From the NCBI RefSeq assembly GCF_946478835.1, contig NZ_CAMLDV010000033.1, forward strand, positions 1-26,885: 26,885 nucleotides of DNA. The letters are read 5' to 3'. Positions 1 through 6,604 of the stretch are shown in pieces. Positions within the stretch are counted from its first letter, which is position 1; every line of letters begins with the position of its first letter. The notes under the pieces are model-generated. The model had not been told where the DNA came from. It saw only the letters and a program-made list of their open reading frames with translations, and searched no databases. Source of the DNA: an uncultured Bdellovibrio sp. Its GTDB lineage: Bacteria; Bdellovibrionota; Bdellovibrionia; Bdellovibrionales; Bdellovibrionaceae. Position numbers and translations under genes: made by a program.

Positions 1-289
1 CATCGCTTTGCACGTCATTCCAAGATTTTTTGTTAAGATCACACAATAAAAAATCAGGATTTTCTAATAACGCCGCCGGAATATTTTTCTGCGCCAAGGT
101 CACGTAACCACTCCCCATGCGTTGCGCAGCTTTGGCGGCAAGAATACCTGCGCCCGGATACTCCGCACTCCCCGCTAAAAGCAGACTTCTTCCGCGTGAT
201 GCTTTGTTATCCGAAGACGAAACGGCTGGTAAAAGTTTCCGAGCGCTCTGTTTCTTAAAGATAAATGTGGGAGCAGTGGATTTTTGCAT
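1..289 (-). CDS. nnrD: ADP/ATP-dependent NAD(P)H-hydrate dehydratase, 5' part only
   Basis: Read leftward from an ATG at 287-289, this frame stays open to the window edge, so only about 96 N-terminal residues are present. After a polar N-terminus, residues 33-55 read GRSLLLAGSAEYPGAGILAA followed by KAAQRMGSGYVTLA. This is the opening of the YjeF C-terminal (ribokinase-like) domain, where an AGS turn and an Ala-rich helix precede a GxGxVT strand. The family dehydrates damaged hydrated NAD(P)H using ADP or ATP. No NnrE epimerase domain precedes it, so this is either a stand-alone dehydratase or one whose epimerase is encoded elsewhere. The start lies only 25 bases from the divergent map gene and has no Shine-Dalgarno sequence. 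The family call is fairly secure; the exact start is less so. Confidence 0.75.
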   Translation of the reverse strand, partial: MQKSTAPTFIFKKQSARKLLPAVSSSDNKASRGRSLLLAGSAEYPGAGILAAKAAQRMGSGYVTLAQKNIPAALLENPDFLLCDLNKKSWNDVQSD

Positions 290-298
290 GCTTTTAAG

Positions 299-306
299 TG
301 TATAAC
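299..306. promoter_or_regulatory. Candidate symmetric -10 element shared by nnrD and map
   Basis: The 25 bases between the two divergent starts contain GTATAAC, whose complement reads GTTATAC. A TATAAC box on the plus strand (301-306) ends 8 bases before the map ATG. A TATACA box on the minus strand (304-299) ends 9 bases before the nnrD ATG. Neither gene has a Shine-Dalgarno sequence, so transcripts starting at the usual distance would be leaderless or nearly so. No convincing -35 box is visible. This is inference from sequence only. Confidence 0.4.
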
Positions 307-314
307 CAGCGTCT

Positions 315-1070
315 ATGATCGTAAAGACGGAAGCAGACTTAGAAGGTCTAAAAAAGATTGGCAAAGTTGTCGCGAACTGTTTGCAGTACATGGCTCGAAA
401 AATGGAGCCCGGCATGACCACGCGCGAACTGGATGAACTGGGCGGTGAGTTTTTAGAAATGCACGGCGCACGTTCCGGACCGAAACTCACATACAATTTT
501 CCAGGTTATAATTGCATCAGTCTTAATCACGAAGTCGCGCACGGTGTGCCGTCAGACAAAGTCATTCAAAAAGGTGACTTGATCAATATCGATGTGTCGG
601 CAGAACTTGGCGGTTATTATGCTGATAACGGAGGGTCTTTTATTGTTCCTCCGGTGAACAAAGACTATCAACGCTTGCTCGACGTCACTCGACAAGCATT
701 GGATGCGGCGATTGCGGCAGTGAAAGCCAAGGAACTTATCAACGTCATTGGTTACAACATCGAAAAAGTGGCTCATGCAAATGGTTACACTGTGATTGAG
801 AACTTAGGAAGTCACGGTGTGGGTCGCGGACTTCACGAAGAACCAAAATTTATTGCCGGTTATTACGATAAAAATGACAACCGCAAACTCAAAGAAGGAC
901 AAGTCATCACAATTGAGCCTTTTGTTTCGACAGGCGCCCGCTTTGTCGATGAGGAGCCTGACAATTGGACATTAGTTGCCGGAAAAAATCATAGAACTGC
1001 TCAGTTTGAGCATACGATGGTTGTTTTAAAAGACCGTGCGCTGATTATGACAATTCCTGATCCTGTTTAA
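315..1070 (+). CDS. map: Type I methionine aminopeptidase
   Basis: This 251-residue protein is a normal-length type I enzyme that removes the initiator methionine from nascent proteins in the cytoplasm. All metal and catalytic positions are visible: His76 in NHEVAHG, the metal ligands Asp93 and Asp104 in IDVSAELGGYYADNG, His167 in SHGVGRG, His174 in GLHEEP, Glu201 in ITIEP and Glu232 in QFEH. Their spacings of 11, 7 and 31 residues match the family. There is no N-terminal zinc-finger extension. It starts at ATG 315 without a Shine-Dalgarno sequence and with a TATAAC box 8 bases upstream, so the message may be leaderless. Many bacteria carry more than one map copy, so it may not be the only one. 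Confidence 0.95.
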   Translation: MIVKTEADLEGLKKIGKVVANCLQYMARKMEPGMTTRELDELGGEFLEMHGARSGPKLTYNFPGYNCISLNHEVAHGVPSDKVIQKGDLINIDVSAELGGYYADNGGSFIVPPVNKDYQRLLDVTRQALDAAIAAVKAKELINVIGYNIEKVAHANGYTVIENLGSHGVGRGLHEEPKFIAGYYDKNDNRKLKEGQVITIEPFVSTGARFVDEEPDNWTLVAGKNHRTAQFEHTMVVLKDRALIMTIPDPV

Positions 1071-1077
1071 CTGCACG

Positions 1078-1115
1078 AGCGCTTGCTTCAACGAAGCGCT
1101 TCGCTTTATTCTTTC
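1078..1115 (+). terminator. Possible weak terminator after map
   Basis: An inverted repeat AGCGCTT (1078-1084) / AAGCGCT (1094-1100) lies just after the map stop, and a T-rich stretch follows. The T-run is interrupted and the stem can pair in more than one way, so termination would be partial at best. Confidence 0.35.
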
Positions 1116-1137
1116 TCCACTTTATGAAGGAGATCTT

Positions 1138-1632
1138 ATGAAGCACGTATCTTTATCTGTTTTCGCTGTTTCCTCCCTTTTCGCATTGAACTCTTTTGCA
1201 GGAGGAGTTCTTACCCAAAAAAATATTTCTTTGGAACTTGCGCAGATGGCCGCCGACGCTGCGGTGGAAAACTGTTTGCATTCAGGTTACCAAGTCACAG
1301 CCACCGTTGTTGATTTTGCAGGTGATGTGAAGGTTTCAGTTCGTGCGGACGGTGCTGGCCCTCACACCATCGATGCCAGCCGACGCAAAGCTTATACTTC
1401 GGCCTCCGCAAAAAATGCGACGTCAGCGATGCTTACGACTTCGCAAACAAATCCGACGGCACAAAACCTAGGACAGATTGATGGTTTCTTGCTTTTGGGC
1501 GGTGGACTTCCTATTCGCTCTGGAACTGCAGTTATTGGTGCTATTGGCGTCGGTGGCGCACCGGGCGGTCCTCTTGATGAAGTCTGTGCACAAGCAGGCA
1601 TAGATAAAATTAAAGACAAATTAAACCCTTAG
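1138..1632 (+). CDS. Exported GlcG/HbpS-family (DUF336) protein
   Basis: This 164-residue protein begins with a clear signal peptide (hydrophobic residues 4-18, then NSFAGG), so the mature form is probably periplasmic or secreted. The rest is one GlcG/HbpS domain: an opening helix ISLELAQMAADAAVENC, the strand TATVVDFAGDVKVSVRADGAG, the central DASRRKAYTSASA helix, and the glycine-rich FLLLGGGLPIR and VIGAIGVGGAPGGPLDEVCAQAGI near the C-terminus. HbpS-type members bind haem and aquo-cobalamin outside the cell, whereas others are encoded in glycolate operons. The export signal favours the extracellular type, but no haem ligand can be named from sequence alone. A strong Shine-Dalgarno (AAGGAG, 1127-1132) supports ATG 1138. 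It appears to be transcribed alone or with the next gene. Confidence 0.8.
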   Translation: MKHVSLSVFAVSSLFALNSFAGGVLTQKNISLELAQMAADAAVENCLHSGYQVTATVVDFAGDVKVSVRADGAGPHTIDASRRKAYTSASAKNATSAMLTTSQTNPTAQNLGQIDGFLLLGGGLPIRSGTAVIGAIGVGGAPGGPLDEVCAQAGIDKIKDKLNP

Positions 1633-1748
1633 TGTTTCCGGAAAATGGTGTAACAGGCTGGCCTAACTTTCTTTGTAGACACGCTGCCTAAAGGCTTGAG
1701 CTTCGCCGAAAAGGTGAAAGGCTAAACGGGTCTAATAACGGAGGATTT

Positions 1749-2141
1749 ATGAAACTATTTTTTGTTCTAGCTACAATGTTGATGGCTTTCACTGTTCACG
1801 CTGCGGATCGCAAAGTGGGTAACGTGATCGCTGTTGAAAGAGAAATCACAGACCTTTACAACACTTGCCTTGGCAAAGTGGAAGATACAACAAAGCCAAA
1901 AAGCTTTTTCTCTTGCGGTATCAAATACACAACTGACGGAGAACTTCCAGTGAGCAAAGGTCGCGTGATCAAATTGATCGACGAGAAATGCTCTGTTGTT
2001 GGTGAGACAATGAACGGCGTTCTTTTGATCACTTTCTCTGGCGCACAAAATCCTTCAACTTTCGAAGCGTCTCGCGCTTGCTTGGAAAAAGCAGTGATGC
2101 CAAAAGATTCTGTGAAAGTTGTTTTGTACACTCTTGAGTAA
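1749..2141 (+). CDS. Small secreted protein of unknown function, four cysteines
   Basis: This 130-residue protein is not recognised. A textbook signal peptide (MKLFFVLATMLMAFTVHAA) predicts export. The mature part of about 111 residues has four cysteines (in NTCLG, FSCGI, EKCSV and RACLE), an even number that would allow two disulfides in the periplasm. The pattern of alternating hydrophobic residues suggests a small mixed alpha/beta fold. A good ribosome binding site (GGAGG, 1741-1745) precedes ATG 1749, and a strong terminator follows, so the gene can end its own transcript. Codons appear fairly uniform, which might go with good expression, but that is an impression and was not calculated. 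Confidence 0.75.
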   Translation: MKLFFVLATMLMAFTVHAADRKVGNVIAVEREITDLYNTCLGKVEDTTKPKSFFSCGIKYTTDGELPVSKGRVIKLIDEKCSVVGETMNGVLLITFSGAQNPSTFEASRACLEKAVMPKDSVKVVLYTLE

Positions 2142-2158
2142 TTGCGACTGAAATTTTT

Positions 2159-2208
2159 AAAGACCTCTTTCGATTGATTTTCAATTTGCTGAAAGAGGTC
2201 TTTTTTTT
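2159..2208 (+). terminator. Strong rho-independent terminator
   Basis: A 13-base perfect stem starts AAAGACCTCTTTC (2159-2171), its partner starts at 2191, and an uninterrupted run of T reaches 2208. It closes the secreted-protein gene ending at 2141. Confidence 0.92.
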
Positions 2209-2254
2209 GCTCTGAAATCCATTCTTTAACTGAATCTTGATAACACAATCGTTC

Positions 2255-2265
2255 CACAATTTGTG
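2255..2265. promoter_or_regulatory. Palindrome upstream of the MarR gene, possible operator
   Basis: CACAATTTGTG is a perfect odd-length palindrome (5-base arms) in the 170-base gap before the MarR-family start. MarR proteins often bind such sites in their own promoter region. A second CACAATC lies 11 bases upstream. There is no further evidence, and a site this short can arise by chance. Confidence 0.25.
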
Positions 2266-2380
2266 ATATTCTCTCATTCACAGTTTTTTGTCTGTAAAGC
2301 TGCGTCCTTTTTCTTGCTCTCCATTAGGCCCCTCACATAAACTACTTCAGTCTGGAACCCTAATTAAGATTGGAGTAAGT

Positions 2381-2893
2381 ATGGCGAAGCTCTTCTTTAC
2401 CGAGATTCCAACTCGTGAAGAACTCCAAGAGAATGCAGCCCTTCTGTATCCTGAGTTAGATCACCTCACATTGTATTCACACATCTTGCTGAGAAAAGTC
2501 ACAACGGATCTGGAAATCAATCTCGACAGTTTTTTTTCGCGTTTTAGTTTATCGTCAGGACGCTTCACTTTGATGATGCTGTTGCAAAGAACCCAAAGTG
2601 GCTTGATGCCGTCAGAACTGGCGCAAAAAGTAGGCGTCACGCAAGCGACGATTTCTGGATTGATCAACAGTCTGGAAAAAACAGAGTTGGTAAAAAGAAT
2701 GACTCACGAAAAGGACGGTCGTTCTTTCGTGATTCGTTTAACAGAAAAAGGCGAGCGGCTTTGCAACGAGATCGTGCCTCTTTACCATGAACGCATCAGT
2801 CACTTCTGGTCTCCGTTTAGCGAAGATGAAAAACATAAACTGAACGATTTCATGGAAAGAATTATTAAAAGCATTCACAAAATCGGTGAATAA
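2381..2893 (+). CDS. MarR-family transcriptional regulator
   Basis: This 170-residue protein has the MarR layout: N-terminal dimerisation helices (LTLYSHILLRKVTTDLEINLDSFFSRFSLSSGRFTLMMLL), then a winged helix-turn-helix MPSELAQKVGVTQATISGLINSLEKTELVKRM with the wing HEKDGRSFVIRLTEKGE, and C-terminal helices. The DGRS wing is characteristic. The frame is open from a TTG at 2288, but ATG 2381 is preferred because GGAG lies at 2372-2375 and homology begins after it. Such regulators are usually cytoplasmic dimers that repress nearby genes and release DNA on binding small phenolic or other ligands. The upstream gene is cut off by a strong terminator, so its targets are not evident here. Confidence 0.9.
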   Translation: MAKLFFTEIPTREELQENAALLYPELDHLTLYSHILLRKVTTDLEINLDSFFSRFSLSSGRFTLMMLLQRTQSGLMPSELAQKVGVTQATISGLINSLEKTELVKRMTHEKDGRSFVIRLTEKGERLCNEIVPLYHERISHFWSPFSEDEKHKLNDFMERIIKSIHKIGE

Positions 2894-2925
2894 AAAAAGG
2901 CCCTTCAAAGAAGGGCCTTTTTCTT
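2894..2925. terminator. Bidirectional terminator between convergent genes
   Basis: AAAAAGGCCCTTC (2894-2906) pairs perfectly with the stretch starting at 2910 across a three-base loop. It is flanked by an A-run and a T-run, so it can stop transcripts from both the MarR gene and the leftward secreted-protein gene. Confidence 0.9.
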
Positions 2926-2945
2926 TTTGTTTCTTAATCTAAATC

Positions 2946-4178
2946 TTAGTACTCACCGTTAAGCGTGCAGCTCAAGATATTATCCAAAGTAAAACCAGAT
3001 CCGTTTTGGAAAGGCGCAAAGTGATTGTAAGAGCGGCCGACAGCCATGTGCGGGCTCACGCAACGCTCTGCTGGCGCTTTCAACGTGCCGTTGGAATTTA
3101 CGTTGTAAGGATGCGTGTTATACGCTTTTTGCGCATTCACTTGCACAGCAAACATGCCCGTGACTTTTGCAGCTGCACAGAAAGCATTGAACGTTTGCAA
3201 GGAACTTCCCAACACGCGAATCATTTCTGACTGACTTGCAGTTTGTGAGATACCGCATTTTGGATAAAGGACATTCCATTCACGAATACATGCTTGGATA
3301 TTTCCACCGGCATCCGGAGTGAATTGGAAAAGACCGATATTCAAACGAGACTCTGGCGGTTGCGCTGGATCTTCATAGAAGTTAACACCAGCGGGACGAC
3401 GATAGCCTGACGGAGCATACTTTTCAGCCACACGTTGAGCCTTTGATGAGTCTGCTGTCGTCAGTGATTCCATATACGACAAGCACATCATGTATTTTGA
3501 CCAAAGCTTTGAAGCTTTCACGTAACCTTCTCTGCTGCCAGAAAGCGCTTCACGACGATAAGCATTCATTTTGTTTGCGAACTCATTGGCTTTTTTGATT
3601 GTCGCTGCCGAAGGAACGTTTTTACCGTTGAGAGTTGTATTCAACGTATCGCTTGTGACGTTACAAAGAGGATGCGAGATCAAACTGTTTGGTAAATACG
3701 TGTTCACGTCTTTATTCAAAGCAAAATATGAAGCGACGTAGCCTAGTTGCGCTTTCGAAGGCTGCATTTTTAATTCAACAGCGTAGGCAATGCGATCTGC
3801 GAAGCGGTCGTTCTTATCGAGGTTCGCATCACAGTTGTCAGTACGGTAAGACTCTTGCGCATTTCTTTGTGGTAAAAGTTCGCGGTACTGTTTGTAAGTC
3901 GTATCCACGATATTTCCTACTGGATAAGCCACTTCAATAAAAGCATCAAAACCCACTGGTGTGATGGAATCAGAAATCGCCGCCGGTTCACGCGGTGCTG
4001 GTGGCGTTGTTACCGGAGGAGTCGTTGTCGGTGGCTGTGTTGTTGGAGGTTTCGGTGCTGGAGTCGTGCTGCCTCCGTCATTCACCGGGCGTTTGGACAT
4101 TGCCAAAGTCGCGCTTGAAAAAAGTGTTGCTGCTACGAAGGCCATCAGGATGTTAGTTTTGTTTGTTTGTGTTTTCAT
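2946..4178 (-). CDS. Secreted protein with Pro/Thr linker and lysozyme-like motif
   Basis: This 410-residue protein has a signal peptide (residues 1-26, ending SSATLA), then a low-complexity Pro/Thr linker at 35-63 and a larger globular part. No named family is recognised with certainty. In the C-terminal half, SYMESLT (Glu237) is followed about 45 residues later by RLNIGLFQFTPDAGG (282 onward). This resembles the catalytic Glu-Ser and G-L-M/F-Q signature of lytic transglycosylases and related lysozyme-fold enzymes that cut peptidoglycan. Several cysteines (116, 172, 232, 297, 308, 334, 373, 404) suggest disulfides. A wall-cutting role is therefore plausible but unproven. The start at 4178 has AGGAGG only one base before the ATG, and that site sits in a hairpin. 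Met12 is a less likely start because the signal peptide would lose its basic residues. Confidence 0.8.
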   Translation of the reverse strand: MKTQTNKTNILMAFVAATLFSSATLAMSKRPVNDGGSTTPAPKPPTTQPPTTTPPVTTPPAPREPAAISDSITPVGFDAFIEVAYPVGNIVDTTYKQYRELLPQRNAQESYRTDNCDANLDKNDRFADRIAYAVELKMQPSKAQLGYVASYFALNKDVNTYLPNSLISHPLCNVTSDTLNTTLNGKNVPSAATIKKANEFANKMNAYRREALSGSREGYVKASKLWSKYMMCLSYMESLTTADSSKAQRVAEKYAPSGYRRPAGVNFYEDPAQPPESRLNIGLFQFTPDAGGNIQACIREWNVLYPKCGISQTASQSEMIRVLGSSLQTFNAFCAAAKVTGMFAVQVNAQKAYNTHPYNVNSNGTLKAPAERCVSPHMAVGRSYNHFAPFQNGSGFTLDNILSCTLNGEY

Positions 4179-4197
4179 ACCTCCTAGATCGGAGGTA
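4178..4197 (-). promoter_or_regulatory. Hairpin overlapping Shine-Dalgarno and start codon
   Basis: On the minus strand TACCTCC (4197-4191), a six-base loop and GGAGGTA (4184-4178) form a perfect 7-base stem. The second arm contains nearly all of the AGGAGG ribosome binding site and the first base of the ATG of the gene ending at 2946. Folding would hide the start, and the one-base spacing from the site to the ATG is itself unusually short. Confidence 0.45.
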
Positions 4198-4331
4198 GGT
4201 CCTAAGACTTAAGATCAACTGGACTTTACCTGGACCATTTTTCCCCGACTTTTTCTGGAAGAAGGTAAAGTCGAAAAAACTGAAAAATTATTGTTCAGCC
4301 ACACTTAGGACGTTGGTCGGAAAACTCAGTT

Positions 4332-4358
4332 TAAGAACTCTTTAGGTCTAACCGATAA
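4332..4358 (+). promoter_or_regulatory. Candidate sigma-28 (FliA-type) promoter
   Basis: TAAG (4332-4335), 15 bases, then ACCGATAA (4351-4358) closely follows the motility sigma factor pattern TAAA-N15-GCCGATAA with two mismatches, and lies 31 bases before the ATG at 4390. CCGATAA also occurs several times inside genes in this window, so the -10 match alone is weak; both boxes at the right spacing make this one stand out. Confidence 0.4.
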
Positions 4359-4389
4359 TGTTTATGTCACCAAAAAAGGGAGTATCAAA

Positions 4390-4692
4390 ATGAGTCAACA
4401 ATATGATGTACCGAACCTCTATAACTTCTTGCTTCACACACCAGAGGGCGGGCTCAGAAAAATGCTCGTAGATAACAAACCTTTCACTGAAGCTCACTTC
4501 AACTTGATGTTGAAGGTCGTGCGTGCTTGCAACGAAACTCAATTTACTGAGCACTTCGATAAGCAAGACTTCCCGAAAGTAAAAATGGGACCGGCAGAGG
4601 TGAAGTTGAAAGAAAAGTTCTGGGCCGATTGCATGACAACCTGGAACAACCGTGGACTTCTTACGCCAGCTGTGGCAACTAAAGCAGCGTGA
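4390..4692 (+). CDS. Small protein of unknown function, first gene of methyltransferase-PilZ operon
   Basis: This 100-residue cytoplasmic protein has no signal peptide or membrane segment and is not recognised. It is rich in charged and aromatic residues and appears mostly helical (for example FTEAHFNLMLKVVRACNETQFTEHF and KLKEKFWADCMTTWNN). A ribosome binding site GGGAG (4378-4382) supports ATG 4390. Its TGA stop overlaps the GTG start of the methyltransferase gene (GTGA at 4689-4692), so the two are almost certainly translationally coupled. A possible sigma-28 promoter precedes it. The operon context allows a link to RNA modification or c-di-GMP signalling, but no function can be assigned. 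Confidence 0.8.
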   Translation: MSQQYDVPNLYNFLLHTPEGGLRKMLVDNKPFTEAHFNLMLKVVRACNETQFTEHFDKQDFPKVKMGPAEVKLKEKFWADCMTTWNNRGLLTPAVATKAA

Positions 4693-5588
4693 TTGGTTAT
4701 TTAGCAGCAGAACAATTTCTACCAGAGCTTCTTGAAGAACTTAAAAATGTGAAGTCCGTTCATGGAAGCCTGGTTCTTACTGATGGGCCCTTGCAGAACA
4801 CTGTATGGGCCCAAAATATTTGGCTCAACCCCGAAATCATTTCCTTTGAATCAATAAGTCAGGCGGCGAAAGCTCTGAAGGGTCTTGGAAAACTCTGGGC
4901 GCCCTACACTTTTGAAAATCATCGTCGTGCGCAGTTGATTCAAGATCAACTTCCCAAGCTCAAACCTCGAGTAATGGAATTTCTGGGACCTCTTCCTGAA
5001 GACAATCTGGGCGCTTGGACTTTGATTGATAAAAATACTTTGATCGCTTCAAGCAAAACCAACTCGCCTTTTCCTTTGGGAGAAGTGCAGTTCCATGAAG
5101 ATAAAAAAAATCCGCCTTCGCGCGCTTACCTGAAACTTTGGGAGCTTTTCACCGTTTATGGAATTCGTCCCAAAGCCGGGCAAAGAGTCGTCGACTTTGG
5201 AAGCTGTCCGGGAGGATGGACGTGGGTTCTGCAAAAAATGGGATGTGAGGTCGTGAGCATTGATCGTGCTCCCCTAGAACCGCATATTGCCAAACTCCCC
5301 CGCATTCATTTTATGAAGACCAATGCCTTCACGGTGAAGCCCGAGGACATTGGGGCCATTGATTGGTTTTATTCCGATATCATCTGTTATCCAGAAAAAC
5401 TTTTTGAGCTGGTTCAGATGTGGCAGAGTTCAGGACTTTGCTCAAACTTCGTTTGCACGATAAAATTCCAAGGTAAGACGGACTTTGCGACACTTAAAAA
5501 GTTTCAGTCGATGGAAAATGCTCGCATACAACATCTGCACCACAACAAGCACGAGGTCACGGTATGGATAAAGACATCTTCGCCCTGA
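4689..5588 (+). CDS. RlmM/FtsJ-like RNA 2'-O-methyltransferase
   Basis: This 299-residue protein has a C-terminal Rossmann-fold methyltransferase domain. The SAM motif is VVDFGSCPGGWTWVL (about 167-181), almost the VDLGACPGGWT of RlmM, the enzyme that 2'-O-methylates C2498 of 23S rRNA. The catalytic K-D-K-E tetrad of FtsJ-type enzymes can be placed at Lys149 (SRAYLKL), Asp230 (YSDII), Lys259 (TIKFQGK) and Glu289 (HEVTVWIK). The N-terminal 130 residues are probably an RNA-binding domain. It is shorter than E. coli RlmM (about 366 residues), so an exact orthologue is not certain. It starts at GTG 4689 inside the previous gene's stop and overlaps the downstream PilZ gene by 25 bases. Confidence 0.85.
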   Translation: MIGYLAAEQFLPELLEELKNVKSVHGSLVLTDGPLQNTVWAQNIWLNPEIISFESISQAAKALKGLGKLWAPYTFENHRRAQLIQDQLPKLKPRVMEFLGPLPEDNLGAWTLIDKNTLIASSKTNSPFPLGEVQFHEDKKNPPSRAYLKLWELFTVYGIRPKAGQRVVDFGSCPGGWTWVLQKMGCEVVSIDRAPLEPHIAKLPRIHFMKTNAFTVKPEDIGAIDWFYSDIICYPEKLFELVQMWQSSGLCSNFVCTIKFQGKTDFATLKKFQSMENARIQHLHHNKHEVTVWIKTSSP

Positions 5589-6247
5589 TTAGCCGAGACG
5601 AAGAAAAAATCAAGCTGTGGCAGGATTTGGCACAAGCCAAAGGCGAACTTCTTTGCAAAGGCCAGGAAGATGCTGTTTGTAAACTGCGTGTCTCTTCTTA
5701 CAACTCAAAATCACAGAGCTTAGAGTGCGTTTTTGAATCTTCAACCACTTTAAAATCCCAAGAAGAATACTTAGGTCATTTCTTTTTAGGCGGAGAAAAA
5801 TATTACTTTCAAACAAAAGCGCAAATTCATCAAGGTCGCGTTGCCATTCCCATTCCAAAAGAATTATACCATTTGCAACGTCGTCAAAATTATCGTGTGC
5901 GCATTCCTGACGGCTATCACGCGTTTTACAATATTATTTTAGTGAATGGGCAGGCTCAAAAAATCACAGGACAGCTTGCCGATTTAAGCAGTCAAGGATG
6001 TCGTGTGGTGTATCGCATGGACAATCCTTTGATGAAAGTGGGCGACCAAGTCACGGGTCACTTGATTATTGCGAAACGTCCTCCCATTGAGATTCAAGGC
6101 ATTGTCCGTCATATCAAGGTCGATGATGGCAATAAAGTCATTCAGACTTTCGGTATAGAGTTCACGCCTTTGATTCCGATTGTGGAAAATAAACTTTTTG
6201 CAATCACGATGGAAATTCATAAAGAAGTTTTTAAGCGTCCAAGCTAA
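5564..6247 (+). CDS. PilZ-domain protein, predicted c-di-GMP effector
   Basis: This 227-residue protein has an N-terminal YcgR-like beta domain (about 25-100) followed by a PilZ domain. Both halves of the c-di-GMP site are visible: the RxxxR motif in RRQNYR (Arg107 and Arg111) and the D/NxSxxG motif in LADLSSQG (Asp140, Ser142, Gly145). The rest is a six-stranded barrel with the expected GIEF ending (about 197-200). Such proteins bind cyclic di-GMP and act on flagellar motors, pili or enzymes; in Bdellovibrio, c-di-GMP controls the switch between gliding, swimming and predation. The ATG lies inside the methyltransferase gene, 25 bases before its end, so it is a co-translated operon member. 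The binding motif is intact; the partner is unknown. Confidence 0.9.
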   Translation: MDKDIFALISRDEEKIKLWQDLAQAKGELLCKGQEDAVCKLRVSSYNSKSQSLECVFESSTTLKSQEEYLGHFFLGGEKYYFQTKAQIHQGRVAIPIPKELYHLQRRQNYRVRIPDGYHAFYNIILVNGQAQKITGQLADLSSQGCRVVYRMDNPLMKVGDQVTGHLIIAKRPPIEIQGIVRHIKVDDGNKVIQTFGIEFTPLIPIVENKLFAITMEIHKEVFKRPS

Positions 6248-6316
6248 GCTCTGTCTCATTCCGAGACTTTAGAGTCGTTCATGATATTCCGATAAGTTCT
6301 TCATACCGGAGACGTT

Positions 6317-6604
6317 ATGGGACTTTCCAAAGCACTGATGATAGCTTTAATTGGCAGCAGCCTTATGGGTTGCTCCATGGAGGCCTCTTTGGAGCAACTG
6401 GCGGGAGAGGTCAAACCACCCGAAGTGAAACTGCAAAAAGGTCAACTTACGGGATTCGTGTCTGGTTCTTCGCAAGCTACGCCGACGTCTAACGGCTACA
6501 CCGTGGAAAGTGCGACCGGAAATTACACCAACAAACTTTCAGCAAAAACCAATGGCGGTTATAAAGTCTTTATTTCCGTTCAGGGAAATATCGTTTCTAA
6601 CTAA
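6317..6604 (+). CDS. Small predicted lipoprotein
   Basis: This 95-residue protein has a lipoprotein signal peptide with lipobox SLMG-C (Cys19), so it should be lipidated and anchored in the envelope; Ser at +2 favours the outer membrane. The mature part is short and polar, with a C-terminal stretch NKLSAKTNGGYKVFISVQGNI that looks like paired beta strands. It is not recognised. GGAG (6308-6311) supports ATG 6317. It stands alone: the PilZ gene ends 69 bases upstream and a 472-base gap follows. It could be a remnant of a larger secreted protein, but start, lipobox and stop are intact, so it is treated as a real gene. Confidence 0.7.
   Translation: MGLSKALMIALIGSSLMGCSMEASLEQLAGEVKPPEVKLQKGQLTGFVSGSSQATPTSNGYTVESATGNYTNKLSAKTNGGYKVFISVQGNIVSN

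Noticed and set aside
1635..1644. TTTCCGGAAA palindrome after the GlcG-like gene
   Set aside because: Short, without partner sites; similar sequence near 24272 is probably chance.
1856..2281. Long leftward open frames over the 1749 gene and its terminator
   Set aside because: They run through a strong terminator and the better-supported secreted gene, and have no signal, motif or ribosome site.
6253..6267. GTCTC/GAGAC hairpin after the PilZ gene, as a terminator
   Set aside because: The stem is only five bases, without a T-run.
6288..6295. TCCGATAA before the small lipoprotein gene
   Set aside because: The -35 position reads TTAG, too poor to call a sigma-28 promoter.
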